A stretch of 64,000 nt of DNA from Cinnamomum chago. Lineage: Eukaryota > Streptophyta > Magnoliopsida > Laurales > Lauraceae. The stretch lies in contig CP142458.1 in the NCBI GenBank assembly GCA_038049695.1, positions 41,385,501-41,449,500 of the forward strand, in the 5' to 3' direction. The position numbers were made by a program, and so were the translations under genes. The notes below the pieces were generated by a model. The model worked only from the letters and a program-made list of their open reading frames with translations. It ran no database searches and was not told the DNA's origin. Shown in pieces: positions 24,201 through 35,413 of this stretch (the stretch's first letter is position 1; every line of letters starts with the position of its first letter).

Positions 24201-25200
24201 ATTTTTAGTCCTGTATGTGGATGACATATTACTCATTGGAAATGATGTTGGCATGATGTCTTCTACAAAGGTTTGGTTATCATCTCAATTTCAAATGAAG
24301 GATTTGGGTGAGGCAAGCTATGTCTTAGGGATCAAGCTTATGCGAGATCGCAAGAACAAGATGTTAGCATTATCCCAATCTTCGTATATTGAGAAGATAT
24401 TGGTCAAGTATAACATGCATGACTCCAAGAAGGGCTTGCTACCTTCTAGACATGGAGTACCACTATCTCGGAATCAATGTCCGAAGACACCCGAGGAGAT
24501 AGAAAGCATGAGGAGAGTACCATATGCTTCAGCTGTTGGAAGCCTCATGTATGCAATGTTGTGTACTAGACCAGATATCTGCTTTGCCGTTGGCATGGTT
24601 AGTAGATATCAATCAAACCCTGGACCAATGCACTGGACAGCTGTTAAGCATATATTCAAGTATCTTCGGAGAACGAAAGATTATATGCTAACCTACCGAG
24701 CAGATGATCTAACGCCACTGGCGTATACAGATTCTGATTTCCAGTCGGATGTAGATGGCAGAAAGTCTACCTCAGGATACGTATTTACTCTATCAGGAGG
24801 GGCTATATCATGGAGAAGTATCAAGCAAGATTGTACTGCTGATTCTACCATGGAAGCAGAGTATGTGGCGGCATCGGAAGCTGCAAAGGAAGCAGTATGG
24901 CTCAGAAAATTCCTTTTGGAATTGGGAGTAGTTCCTGCTGTGCAAAAACCGATTGTCATGTACTGCGACAATACTGGTGCAGTAGCTAACTGCAAAGAGC
25001 CCAGGAATCACAAGAAAGGCAAGCATATTCAGAGAAAGTACCACTTAATCCGGGAATTCGTTCAGGATGGAGAAATAGTGGTAGAGCAGATTGCCTCAGC
25101 AAATAACTTAGCTGACCCATTTACTAAGACTCTTACTGAGAAAGTCTTTACTTCACATGTTGAGTCTATGGGAGTTAGGTTAGGTCGTAGTGATCTTTAG
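21268..25200 (+). CDS. Copia Gag-Pol polyprotein, 1310 aa, intact
   Basis: The frame opens upstream at 21178, but the start at 21268 (MGKDSFSPLMSILRENKLTG) fits Copia gag N-termini; the 30 residues before it are hydrophobic leader read-through. Order, numbered from that Met: UBN2-type capsid; Lys-rich linker; zinc knuckle CFKCGLKGHWKKDC at 251-264; aspartic protease DSGA at 296-299; integrase HHCC region from about 436 (HLRLGHINL ... CESC); catalytic D497, D560 and E596 (D,D-35-E); reverse transcriptase with YVDD at 983-986; RNase H from about 1153, ending near DPFTKTL. The order Gag-PR-INT-RT-RH defines Copia. No stop or frameshift was seen, so it is probably functional. It should make the capsid and all enzymes for cytoplasmic reverse transcription and nuclear integration. 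Confidence 0.95.
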   Translation: MGKDSFSPLMSILRENKLTGPNYVDWKRNLNIVLTAEEYKYVLTEPCPTVDDYSTDDQLEAEKKWKKANSMAKCYMLASMSNVLQTQHEQMDTAADIMLSLSEMFADKSRPARQAALRTIMNTRMAEGTPVREHMLKMMDCFNEAEILGAEIDAGSQTDMILETLPGSFNQFKLNFNMSKLDMTLSELMKELQAAEAIVKPKGQAHFSQSSSKLNPKGKKFKKKQGKGKGQKKGNAGKKDRGTGDKPKGKCFKCGLKGHWKKDCPKLLGSDKKGISLSYYIETCHVVDSTDSWIVDSGATNHICNSLQGFQIMKRLEKGEFDLRVGNGAKIWAVAVGAVTLHFPQNRILVLNNVIYVPDIRKNLISVSRLIEFNYSVSFHSGVDIGRDGNIICSGRMHDNLFYIYPIAPSLHNVQLESSASHKRKVSSANDTYLWHLRLGHINLKRIQRLVEDGPLSSLDLEPLPQCESCLMGKMTKRSFSGKGLRSKELLELVHTDVCGPMNKLARGGYEYFITFTDDYSRYGYVYLMRRKSEAFDKFKQFKAEAELQLGKHIKALRSDRGGEYLLGEFKEYLTQHGIVSQLSAPGTPQQNGVAERRNRTLLDMVRSMMSHATLPISFWGYALEAAAYILNLVPSKSVPRTPQEMWTGRKPSLRHIHIWGCPAYVLNDKATKLEPRSEMCYFIGYPKGTRGGIFYHPKEQKVLISTHARYLEDDCMMRQELGCKETIEEILSETPATSVPEPETVENLDIPFNTPEPRRSGRISRPPDRYLGVSFMTDSEDLVEDPTSYDEAVTDIDVDMWQQAMKSELDSLYSNQVWELVDAPEGIKPIGCKWIYKRKRGVDGKVETFKARLVAKGYTQKEGIDYEETFSPVAMLKSIRILLAIACHYDYEIWQMDVKTAFLNGSLDECIYMMQPEGFIAGGQENMVCKLKKSIYGLKQASRAWNIKFNQAVKSFGFDQNIDEPCVYKKGSGNAVAFLVLYVDDILLIGNDVGMMSSTKVWLSSQFQMKDLGEASYVLGIKLMRDRKNKMLALSQSSYIEKILVKYNMHDSKKGLLPSRHGVPLSRNQCPKTPEEIESMRRVPYASAVGSLMYAMLCTRPDICFAVGMVSRYQSNPGPMHWTAVKHIFKYLRRTKDYMLTYRADDLTPLAYTDSDFQSDVDGRKSTSGYVFTLSGGAISWRSIKQDCTADSTMEAEYVAASEAAKEAVWLRKFLLELGVVPAVQKPIVMYCDNTGAVANCKEPRNHKKGKHIQRKYHLIREFVQDGEIVVEQIASANNLADPFTKTLTEKVFTSHVESMGVRLGRSDL

Positions 25201-25203
25201 TGC

Positions 25204-25214
25204 AAGTGGGAGAT
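25204..25214 (+). other. Polypurine tract of intact Copia
   Basis: AAGTGGGAGAT immediately precedes the 3' LTR (TGTTGGG at 25215), the expected plus-strand primer site. Confidence 0.85.
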
Positions 25215-27235
25215 TGTTGGGATTGGTGTATGCCCTAAAGCCCACTGACTGCACTCTCATCTCTGTAACTGAATATTTATTGGTTATTTAATGGAATGAC
25301 TTCTTTCTCTTTATACTTGTGTATATGTATGGTTGTGTAAGGCCCATTGTTTTCTATTAATGACTTAGGTGTGTAGTGGCTACACACAGTTAGGTCTGAG
25401 TCATGGACACTTGAAACAATAAATTTGTTCATAACTGAGAGATGGAGTTGGGCACTTCATCTTGGTATAAGTTATAATGAGATACTCTCCTGTATTCAGG
25501 GTGACTTACCTTAGTCAAGGAGGTCTTTCCGGATTTATCTCATTAGTGCATGTGTCATGCATTGAACAGGACCACTTGTAGGTGTGATCTCTAAAATAGT
25601 ACTATCACAGAGAGAGATCAAATCACCTCTTGCTACTGAGTGACCAGTGCTCTTAATCTTGAGCATTTGTGGATGAACTGACGAAGTCAAGTTCTTGTGC
25701 TTTAATTCACTATGGGTGAGATCCTGTTCATGGGTCAACAGCTCTGTGTTTTGGGTGCTTGGGCTTGATTAGTTGGGACGTGTAAATGCAATATGGAATC
25801 TATGCCATCACATGATGGAATGATCGTCCCCTTAGAATTATCCGATTAATCATCAGAATCTAAGATCTTAGTATATGGATGTTCCATATGGATATTGAAC
25901 TTGTGGGTCGCTCCCTGGATCAAGAGAATGATATCCGGATGATGATTAAGTCAAGGGTATGAAGTTCTAAGGTTGAGATGTAATCAAGAAGGTAGATAGT
26001 ACATCGGTTAACCTACTTGATTATGGATGTTACATAGAGGGGCATTATGGTCATTGTACTTGGTAGGTCAAAGACAATCGTCAGTCTATGATGAGCTTTA
26101 ATTGCAATTTAATATTTGTCCCTGGAGTGCAACCATAACTCTTTAGTGGAATGAGTTAGGGTTAAAATGATCTTGATGTTGCTATGGGGTTAGCATGGAC
26201 ATTTTGGTCATTTTGGGAGCCAAGGGCAAGTATGTCTTTTGGTCCCTTCTCTAGCCACTTTCCTAGATTGGCAAGGTTTCCTAAATTGTTTAAATGTGTG
26301 GAGAAATAATTTTGAGTGTAAATTCAAATAGGCCCATTATGGCATACATGAATTACAACTCTAGAAAAATTATTTGGTACATGGACCATAGTATGTGTGG
26401 GCTAACCAATGTGGTCCCTAGTATGTGGGTCCCAAGGTTGTGTAGGTCCTATCACTTGGAAGGATTTCTTTTTGTGCAAGTTTTCCTTAAGTTTAGTAAC
26501 CTTCTAATTATTTTTAGAAACTAAACTAAATGGAATAAGGGGCTGGACGTCCACAATGGGGGTGGTTTCCTTTTTGGAAAGTTCCTATTTTCTCTCTTGG
26601 TTTCCTAGTTCATTCAAGAGACTTTCTCTCCAAGCCTTTCAGATATTATATAATGGGGCTTCTCTTGGGCGTGAATGAGTAATTGAAAAAGAAGAAGGAG
26701 AGGAACTCTTTTGGGCGTGAGAGAGAGAAAGAAACCAGCCAGCCCCACTCTTGGACGTCCATTGTCATCTTGCACAAGAAAAGTGTCCCTGCTGGTCCAC
26801 GTTTTTGCTCCTAGAGAAAGACCATATCAGGTCTGGTTTTCTCACATAAAATCAAGGGAAAGCAGTTAGGAGGAAGCCTAGTTTGTTCCCACCAGCAATA
26901 GCCAATCAGATTGTAGAAAGGGGAATAGAGGAGAAGACCAGAAGGAGCATTGTTGCAGGAAATTCCTGCACAAAGATTTCTGCACCTGTGCAGTCTTCTG
27001 CTGGCTGATTTCAGATCTTTGAAGCTTCTTCTTTCAGAGGTTTAAAGCATACAAATCATCAAGGTAATAGTCTTCTATCTTATCCTTGATTAAGACACAT
27101 GTTGATCATGATTTCATGGACTTTTATGCATGGTTACATGGCTGGAATCAGATCTGATTTCTAGTTTTAAAAACTCTGAAAACTCATATCAGCCATGATT
27201 AGTCTCTTTTAAGATCTGATATGCATAATCTTTCA
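25215..27235 (+). repeat. 3' LTR of intact Copia, 2021 bp
   Basis: It is a full-length match to 17492-19512 with one substitution noticed by eye. It is followed by the target duplication TGATC (27236-27240) and then the resumed hairpin-element sequence. Confidence 0.95.
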
Positions 27236-27240
27236 TGATC

Positions 27241-29300
27241 CCCCTAGACCAACCTATTCTTTTTAGTTATATCTATTTGTTGGTCATGTTACATTTGCAT
27301 TTTGTTTCTTTAAAAGTCACATCTTTTAAAATGCAATGTTTCTTTGTGATCATTTGATTTTGTCTTCATGAACTTTTAAGTTATATCTCATGGTTTTCAA
27401 AATCATTTGATTGCAATACTTTCATGATGGATTTGCATTTTGTTCATATTATTATATCTCTTGTATTGCATATCTATTCATGATCAATTGATTGTGATTA
27501 AAAATGCTTTCTTAGCTAGATTTTTCATGATCAATTGATGTTGGAAAATCATTTGATGTTTGTCGTAGTTAGATCCTTTTTGTAAATCAAATGATTTGAA
27601 TCTATTTAAGTTTTCCATTGTTTTTCAAAGTTATATCTCTTGGTATGGAAACTTTGTGAGTGTCTATTGTTTTACAATTTGAAATTTTACAATAGTACAC
27701 TTCTTGTTTTTCAAATTCACTTGCTCTTAATTCTAAATGATTCTTTATTGGAATTTCATTTTTTTGAAGTGATTTGAGAAACTTTGGAAAATGTTCTATG
27801 CTTTATTGGTTGTATTTCTAGAAGCATTTTCCTTGAATTTATTTCCTTGTGCTTAATTATGATTTTATCATTTGAAAGGAAATAATTTTTACAAACAATT
27901 TGCAACTTTGCTCATTTAGTGACATTCTTTTTATGCAAATTGATTGTGTTGTCTTACATTGCTTGGTTGGATATGGTTTCATTGATTTGCATGTTTGTGC
28001 CTTTCTTGGTATATTTTTTTTCATTAATGCAAATTGATGATTGTTTATGTGCTTTATTGTAAAATCTTGTATTTGAGCTTTTTAAGTACATATGTGATTT
28101 TATGTGCTAAGTTCATTTTGTTTAAACCTCATATCCATTTTCCATTGCATAGTAAGCTTTGTACATTTGCTAAGAGTGGAGAGGTTGCATGATAGATTGC
28201 TACCTTTAACTTCATACCTTCTTGTGCTTAAATAGTTATATTCCTTTTTGATGATTGGTATGAGTTAGATCTTGAATGTTGATTAATCCTCTCTATGCAA
28301 ATGTCAAATCGTTCTATGTATGGTTGTGATCTTAGTTATATTTGTAGAAACCATACTAGAACTAAAATCCATCCTCTATGCTCTCTAGTCATTTCTATTT
28401 GGATGGTTATGATGTTGATTCATGGACTTTCTCTAAATGATGTCACCCTTATACATGTTTCAACTTCATAGTAGTGTTCTTGATCATATGAAACTCTTTG
28501 AAATCTATTCCTCATATTTCTATATGTTTGATGGATATCTTAGATGTTAAATTCATATGATTTTGACACTTTGGAAATTGCATGCATTACAAAGTCATAT
28601 CCTTTTGCATTGCAATTTATCTTGTTCATCACTATGCTCATTAGTCATATCTTTAAAAGTGATGAATATCAATTTTATGATGCTTGATGGAATTTTGTGT
28701 TTGCCACATTCTTGCTCTTTATCATGTTATCAAATCCAATTGGTTTCAATTGGTATATTTTTTGATTGATTTGATTTCTTGTGAATGTGATAAACCTTGT
28801 GTGCATTGGATTGAACTTGATTAGTAATATGATTGTTCCATGTCACACACCATTAGCATCATAATTTTCATGTTGCCACCTCTTTTGCTCATATAGGTAT
28901 ATCTCATGACCACCATGTTTATGTGTTCATAATATTGGTTGGTTATTAGTTGAGGTTGGCTTCATGTTTGAATTTCATTTCACTCATCTTGCACTTTAAT
29001 AAGTCATATTTGTTGATTGAATGAAATGATTTTCAAAACCTTCATAGCATATGCTTTCCATAGTTAGATTACTTGATGCTATGATTAATAAACCCCATTT
29101 CATCATGGATAGCTCTAATTTGGATTTTTCCTAATAGTTATATTTTTAAATCCATTTTAGAGTGATTGTGTTTAATAGACTTATCTTTAAATCTCAATTG
29201 GTATTCTTTGTTTTTCCAATTGGTATCCATGATTGCTTCTCTCATTGACCTTGCTTTCTTTTGGTAATTTGATCATATTGAGCGTTATAGTTAAATGAAT
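27241..29300 (+). repeat. Array of covarying hairpins, ORF-less hairpin element
   Basis: This AT-rich non-coding stretch is built of short inverted repeats with loops of about 23-30 nt. Perfect examples: GACCAAC/GTTGGTC (27247-27253/27279-27285); AAATCATTTGAT/ATCAAATGATTT (27546-27557/27586-27597, 12 bp); TTATTTCCTT/AAGGAAATAA (27839-27848/27876-27885); CAATTTGCA/TGCAAATTG (27896-27904/27934-27942); TTCATCACT/AGTGATGAA (28625-28633/28658-28666). Many loops contain AGTTATATCT or a close variant (AGTCATATC, AGTTAGATC). Stem sequences differ from unit to unit. It is homologous to 40864-42640 but clearly diverged. Confidence 0.75.
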
Positions 29301-29790
29301 CTAATCCTTTCCTTGAAGTTGACCCTCAATTGGTTAAACCATCTTCTTCTTGCACCTAATAGTTAAATCTTTGTCAAAAGTTTGACAAAAGGAGAGAATG
29401 GATTGAGGGGGAGTGTAAACCTTCATGGGAAGTATTAGTTTTGATCAAATTGACCCTTGGATTGCCTTTGAGCCCATAGAGACTTCTACCTCACATGATA
29501 GCCTGTTTTGTATTTCACTTTCGATTTCTTTTGTTAACAGGTGCTACTAAAGGTATTTTCCTTGTTTCATGTATGTAGGTACCTTTGCAATTTAATGGCA
29601 AAGGGGGAGAAAGTATTTAAGTTCTCAAAAGGGTGAAGAGAATTTCCAAGCTTCCTAAGGGGAGGTTTTGTATGATCTTCTACAAGGGGAGAGAATACAT
29701 ACCTTGCCAAAGGGAGAAAGAGGCATGGTCAAAGAGGGAAAGCAAATAGAAGAAAGAAAGCTTGGAAGCTAAAGAAGATGCTTGGCTAAA

Positions 29791-32700
29791 TGTCACGCCC
29801 CCGAACCAGAACCTCGGGGGCGGGAATGGGATTAAGCATAAATATTATTTTTCTCCCAAGATCCGCGTGTGTTAAGACAACACATTTCAACACATTCTGA
29901 ATATTTTGCGGAAGCTTTCGTGGCGTTGCGACCCGGAGTCCGTGGCCATCGGATTCCGCATCGCACTCAACCATTAGCGTATAGCTATCATATCAAGAAT
30001 CATATCAGACTGGAGTAAACCATCACAATAAATTACAGAGCTGACAGTAACAGGATATTACATTCCCAAATATGTTCAAGTTACAATTATCAATGTACAT
30101 TAATTAAGAGTCCCAAGAAAAGGCTAATAAAAGCCATACAACAATAAGCTATAAACTACTACCCAAATGTGACGTAGCTCCGATGTCAAGCTCAATGTCT
30201 ACATGACATAGCCGACAAAACAACCTGTAAAACATGGCTCCACAGCCAACCCAAGCACTCATCTCGGGACGAAGAAATCTGAACCTGAGTACCAAAAGTA
30301 GTGGGTCAGACAAGACGGTCTGGCAGGTGGATGAAAAGATAACAAATATACTGAAGAATAAAACATAAGATAAATCATGCTAATCGATCAAATGCTGCAT
30401 ATAACTAAACGGGTGAAAAATCATGGATCTCGGGCAAAACATGTATTCGTTTCAAGCATGGGTAAAACATGAATATCTAATAAAACATGTGTTCATTTAC
30501 ATCATCTATAAACATAGATATTTGACAATCGGGTGTTCGTCTAAAACATGTATAAATATAGTGGTTTGACAAAACAAACGTTCATTTGAGACTTAGGTAA
30601 AAACATAAGTATACCACAAACCAGGTATTCGTAGCAGTCTGGCAAAACCAATGTCCATTTGAAACATATGGGGAAATACGGATGTTTAACAAACCGGGTG
30701 TTCATTTAAAACCGGTGTAACCAAAGCAATCTGTCAAAACTAGTGTTCATTTAAACATATTTCAAAGCATGGATATTTAACAGTCCGGGTATTCATTTAA
30801 AACAGGTATAAGCATAGATATCTGACAAACCAAATGTCGTTCAAAATAAAGCACGAATATTTAACAACTCGGGAATTCCTTTAAAACATGTGTAATCATA
30901 TAAATCTAGCAAGATCATTGATCGTTTGAAACATATGTAAAAGCATGGGTATTCACCCAACCGGCATTTATTTAAAACATGTGCGTGTACAAGGGACATA
31001 AAACAATATAATAATAACTGAATTTACATTGGAGAATATGAACACTTGTTTAAATAACAACTTTCATAAAGGAAACGAATCATTTATCAGAAAGCAAGTA
31101 AGCAATATAAAACGTGGCGGGTATCCAAGGAATCGGGAATTGGCAAGATGGCAACCACACGAAGCTAAGTCCTCTATCACTAAAGCGATAGAGCAATAAC
31201 TAGGCCCTGATCTCAGTCACTCGAGGTGAGGAGAAACAGGGGATCTCATATAAATACATATACATATACTAGGCACTGATCTCAGTCACTCGAGGTGAGG
31301 AGAAATAGTGGATCTCATGAATGCATATACATATACTATACATGACCACGGTAGCGAGCCGGGCATCGGGGACCACAGTAGCAATCTGCGGTATCGGGAC
31401 AAGACCACGGTAATGACCGGGTAGCGGGATCCAAACTGCAGCTGGCGGGACAAGAGGGGGATCTCCAAGTCGGTGGATCAGACCAACAGGGTTATCCAAG
31501 CTTAGTGGTGCCGACTCATAGGTCAAATACAATCGAGACATATGCAAGTAAACCAAGTACAAATACATAATCAAACGGGCAAGACGGGGGTGCTCAAGGG
31601 CACACTGTCATTTCATGTCGGGCAATACATTTCGGGACAAGAACTGTTACTAGAGTAACTTCAATGCTTTCGGGAGAACAAGTCATGTAATGCAAATCTT
31701 GGAAATTAAGAAATATAATGCACTATACCATTTCGGGAAGAATATTGATTTCAAGATCTATTTAAGTGAATAGGGGTCCCGTATGTCGATTATAATAATT
31801 ACTTGGTACTCCTTGAGTTTGAAGACATTCCGGGCTCCTTATGCACTTTTACTATTTTCAAAACTTAAAATGAGCTTATTGGTAGTACTAGATGTTACAA
31901 TAGCAAAAATCAAGATTATAAACAGTCCATCCTAGGCATGACATTAATCCGGAAACATCGAGCAACCTATTCAGTCACCGAAAGGAATAGAATTCGCGAT
32001 AACCAAGGGAAAGACTTGTGTTTAGATATAAAGAAGATATCGCGTCGTTCCATCCCGTTCGAGATTGAAATGGGTTGAACTTCGATGCCACCGAACCAAC
32101 TGTGAGGCGTGTCTGCTCAAGACATTCTCACACATGGTCCAAACAGTCCAAAAAGGGTAGCCAGGGTCCCACCTAAAACCAATAATTAGTGCCTCGATCA
32201 TCACCATTCTTTCTTTTAGATCCCTAGTCTTGGAGACTTTAGATTAGGGCACAATTAGTCTCAACACTAAGGTATATACCCCTAGGACTCATAGAAAGCC
32301 CAAAGGTTTCCAAAAAAAACAATATCAAATTTCACTGGACTCAAACTGAGTCCTCCAATCGGCCTGAAAAGCCTCCCAGTTAAAGACAGTCCGATCGATC
32401 TGGCGTGCAGGTCCGGGAAACACTTGATTTTTCCTTCCTTTTTCCTTTCCTTTCCAACACTTAAACAATCATATAGAACTATAAACAAGAAGACTAAAAT
32501 ACATGTTTCCAAGACAATAATATGAGCTAAAGAGCTCCTCATTTCAAGTTTCTCCCTTTCCATTCTTTCCATTCACAACAAATCTCAAGGTGGAGAAAAC
32601 TCATTCATGTGAAACCATTTGAAACCTTGCCAATATGATGCATACATTTTCCAAGCATGAACAAGAGGGAAATAAACTCATCAATAAGCACATTTCGAAA

Positions 32701-33778
32701 TCAATATTAATCATAGTAAAGACAACTACTAAAATCACCAAAACCCTTAATGAAACAAGATTTTTCTCACAAAACATGTTAATAATCAAAACAATCCAAT
32801 CATCCACTTGCCTTTGACTCTAATCAAGCAAACCAAGCTCCTAATCACCTCTCAAGCTCAAGATCCACAATCTCTACAAAAACCCCCAAAACAAACCCTA
32901 AAATGGGTTAAACAAGAAATGACAAGGAAACCTTTCAATAATCAAGGTGGAGCTTCTCTAAGGCTAGAAGATTACAAATCTAGAAGATGAAGAAGAACAC
33001 TTACTTGCAAGGTCCTCTAATGGACAAGGTAAGCTCAAAGGAAGTCTTGTGATGGAGGGTTCTCTTCACAAATGGTATCAATGGAAAGCTTGCAAGATGA
33101 GGAAGAGGTTGGTGATCTCCCTTTCTTGATTGATGAACTCTTGGTGTGGCTTGGAGATGGAGAAGTAAGAAGAAGAAGAGAAACACAAGGGAAAACACTA
33201 GGTTCAGCTGGCTGTGCTAGAAAAATGGAGAATGGGATGCAATGAAGGGGGTGGGTTCTCTTATGTTAACAAAGGAGGTTGGGTCCCACAACTTAAGGGA
33301 CTAGTTTGGCTGAAATCATCTAATTCGGGACCTCAGATGAATTCGACGAAGAAGGAAGAAATGATCGTCGAAATATCTAGTTTCCAAAAAGTATATGTTT
33401 CGTGGGTTTCGGGAATATCAAGTTTTGGGTACAGATTTGGTGTGCAATGACTGTTTTGCCCTCAAGGCCAAGAAATCGGGTTTCGGGTTCTCAAATGGAT
33501 ACGGGATCAACATGAAAGTTGTAGGATTCCTCAAGATGAATGCAACGGGCCAAAAACACAATACGAAACAAATCGGAAAAATCTCACAAGTAAATGCAAA
33601 GCCGAAAAGGGAACCCCCAAAGGGCCCCACAAGCTACCAAAGCACTCAAAAGCCCAAAACTAGAAGAAAAACCATTCCAGCTCACAAACTCAACCCAACA
33701 AATACTAATCCCACTAAAAGAAACTAATCCACAAATAAAATAACACTAATCCAAGAGATTAGGGGTCGGGTTCTCACA
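29791..33778 (-). mobile_element. Solo LTR, Gypsy-type family A, copy 2 (3988 bp)
   Basis: The + strand starts TGTCACGCCCCC and ends GGGTTCTCACA. It is flanked by perfect CTAAA duplications (29786-29790 and 33779-33783). It interrupts the hairpin element near its 3' end. It retains the leader intron (32874-33004). Its palindrome cluster is degraded (only CCGATCGATC remnants near 32390). Around 31199-31320 a segment of about 75 bp (TAGGC..TGATCTCAGTCACTCGAGGTGAGGAGAAA) is duplicated in tandem. No internal primer site or gag/pol is present. Confidence 0.85.
32874..33004 (-). other. Putative leader intron, LTR A copy 2 (131 bp)
   Basis: On the minus strand the segment begins CAA|GTAAGTG and ends TTTTTGTAG|AGATTG, with canonical GT and AG. 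It is precisely the segment missing in copy 1 and present in copy 3. Confidence 0.65.
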
Positions 33779-33964
33779 CTAAAGAAAAAAAGATTGAAGA
33801 ATGATCAAGCTCCAAGCATCATGAAGAATGAAGAAAAGAAAAGAGCCCAAGCTAAGAGAAGCATCCAAGAAGATTTCAAGACTTGTCCAGCTGAGGGGGA
33901 GTTGAAGACTTGGTGTGTTATTTCAGTGGTGAGTGTGTTGCCATCAAATTGCAAAGGGGAAGAT
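33779..33964 (+). other. 3' end of hairpin-element internal region with polypurine tract
   Basis: After the CTAAA duplication the element resumes with purine-rich DNA, homologous to 43060-43261, ending GCAAAGGGGAAGAT. That is its polypurine tract, directly before the 3' LTR. Purine-rich tracts resembling the tract also occur before the solo LTR, near 29598-29740. Confidence 0.75.
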
Positions 33965-34825
33965 TGTTAGGGATTTTATAGATTGCAATTTGATGGATGC
34001 ATAATCATTCAAGCATCATTTGAATTACACACTTGCATTGTTTTAGTTAAACTTGAAATCATGTTTTAAACATGCATTGTTTTTAAGAGTTGTAAAAGTA
34101 TTGATTTATGCATGATTTGTTTTTAAATCTTGGATGCATTTGATTTGAAAAGATTTTTAGAAAATCAAGCTAGCCTATGAGTTTTAAATCTTTCAAAATG
34201 TTTTAGGCTTTTTATGGTTCATGTTTTAAAACCCATAGAATGATTTAAAACATGTTTTTAAGCTTGATTATATGGCCCAAAAAGTTCCACCAAGAAAACC
34301 TTCAAATATTGCAAAAGTTGGAATTTTTGGCCACTGCAGTGTGGCCGGTCGACCGGGAACACTGCAGGCAGAAAATGCCCTGGCGCCTCCAACGGTCAGA
34401 AATATGACCGTTGTGTGTTGTCGGTCAACCGAGACCTGTTTGCAGGTCGATCGAAGACTAGCCGTTGGGCACTTTTTGCTATAAATATGAGTTCTTTCCT
34501 TTACCAAAAGTTGGGAATTTTAAGCCCCTCCTTGAGAGGTTTTGAGGCATATTCAAGGGAAAAGATCCAAGGGATGAAGGGGAGCATTAGGAAAGCTAAA
34601 GCTTGGATTAATGAAGTTAAATCTCCAAGTAGGCTTTACTTTCCTTAATCATATGTTTTCATGCTTTGTTTTATTTTTGGTAAATCATTTCTAGCATGTT
34701 AAACTATGTTTGTGTTGTGTCCTTAACATGTTTTATGTTTTGAGTTGATTTATTGTTTTGGATACAACGCCATATGATTCAATCCAAGTAGTACTTACTC
34801 TTTGGTAAATCTAAGTAGATCATGT
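33965..34825 (+). repeat. 3' LTR of the hairpin element, first 861 bp
   Basis: It starts TGTTAGGGATTTTATAG and is homologous to 14995-15855. A family A LTR begins at 34826, and the rest of this LTR is not found to the right. Relative to the 5' LTR it has lost one CCGGTCGACC unit (about 22 bp near 34345-34360). The TATAAATA box and its surroundings are kept (near 34481). Confidence 0.85.
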
Positions 34826-35336
34826 TGTGAGAACCCGACCCCTAATCTCTTGGATTAGTGTTGTTTTATTTGTGGATTAGTTCTTTTAGTGGGATTAGTA
34901 TTTGTTGGGTTGAGTTTGTGAGCTAGAATGGTTTTTCTTCTAGTTTTGGGCTTTTGAGTGCTTTGGTAGCTTGTGGGGCCCTTTGGGGGTTCCCTTTTCG
35001 GCTTTGCATTTACTTGCGAGATTTTTCCGATTTGTTTCGTATTGTGTTTTTGGCCCGTTGCATTCATCTTGAGGAATCCTACAACTTTCATGTTGATTCC
35101 GTATCCATTTGAGAACCCGAAACCCGATTTCTTGGCCTTGAGGGCAAAACAGTCATTGCACACCAAATCTGTACCCAAAACTCGATATTCTCGAAATTCA
35201 TGAAACATATATTTTTTGGAAACTAGATATTTCGACGATCATTTCTTCCTTCTTCGTCGAATCCATCCGAGGTCCCGAATTAGATGATTTCAGCCACCCA
35301 AGTTCTTTAAGTTGTGGGACCCAAACCTCACTTGCT

Positions 35337-35343
35337 TATAAAA
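35337..35343 (+). promoter_or_regulatory. TATA box of family A LTR
   Basis: TATAAAA lies about 510 bp into the LTR, preceded by CACTTGCT and followed by GGAACCCATC. The corresponding site in copy 1 is TATAAGA. It predicts a transcription start near 35370, upstream of the short ORF and intron. Confidence 0.5.
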
Positions 35344-35413
35344 GGAACCCATCTCCCTCATTCATTCCATTCCTCATTTTCCAGCACAAACCAACAGCCT
35401 AGGGTTTTCCCTT

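Larger units (their letters stand above)
17492..27235 (+). mobile_element. Intact Copia retrotransposon (9744 bp), very recent
   Basis: Both LTRs are 2021 bp and start TGTTGGGATTGG and end AATCTTTCA. The flanking target duplication TGATC is perfect (17487-17491 and 27236-27240). A primer site, a 1.7-kb leader, a single uninterrupted gag-pol ORF and a polypurine tract are all present. By eye the two LTRs differ at one base (A near 19139, G at the matching place near 26862). It sits inside the hairpin element in the same orientation. It is the only element in the window that looks able to move by itself. Confidence 0.95.
14995..34825 (+). mobile_element. Non-coding 'hairpin element' (Copia-like), with two nested insertions
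   Basis: The element reads 5' LTR (14995-17206), primer site (17209-17220), internal DNA (17207-17491, 27241-29790 and 33784-33964), polypurine tract, and 3' LTR (33965-34825, cut by a family A LTR at 34826). Two later insertions split the internal region: an intact Copia element (17492-27235, duplication TGATC) and a solo LTR (29791-33778, duplication CTAAA). Internal DNA is homologous to the tandem elements at 37263-51129, but the gag-like ORF is absent. It therefore encodes no obvious protein and must depend on other elements. Confidence 0.8.
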
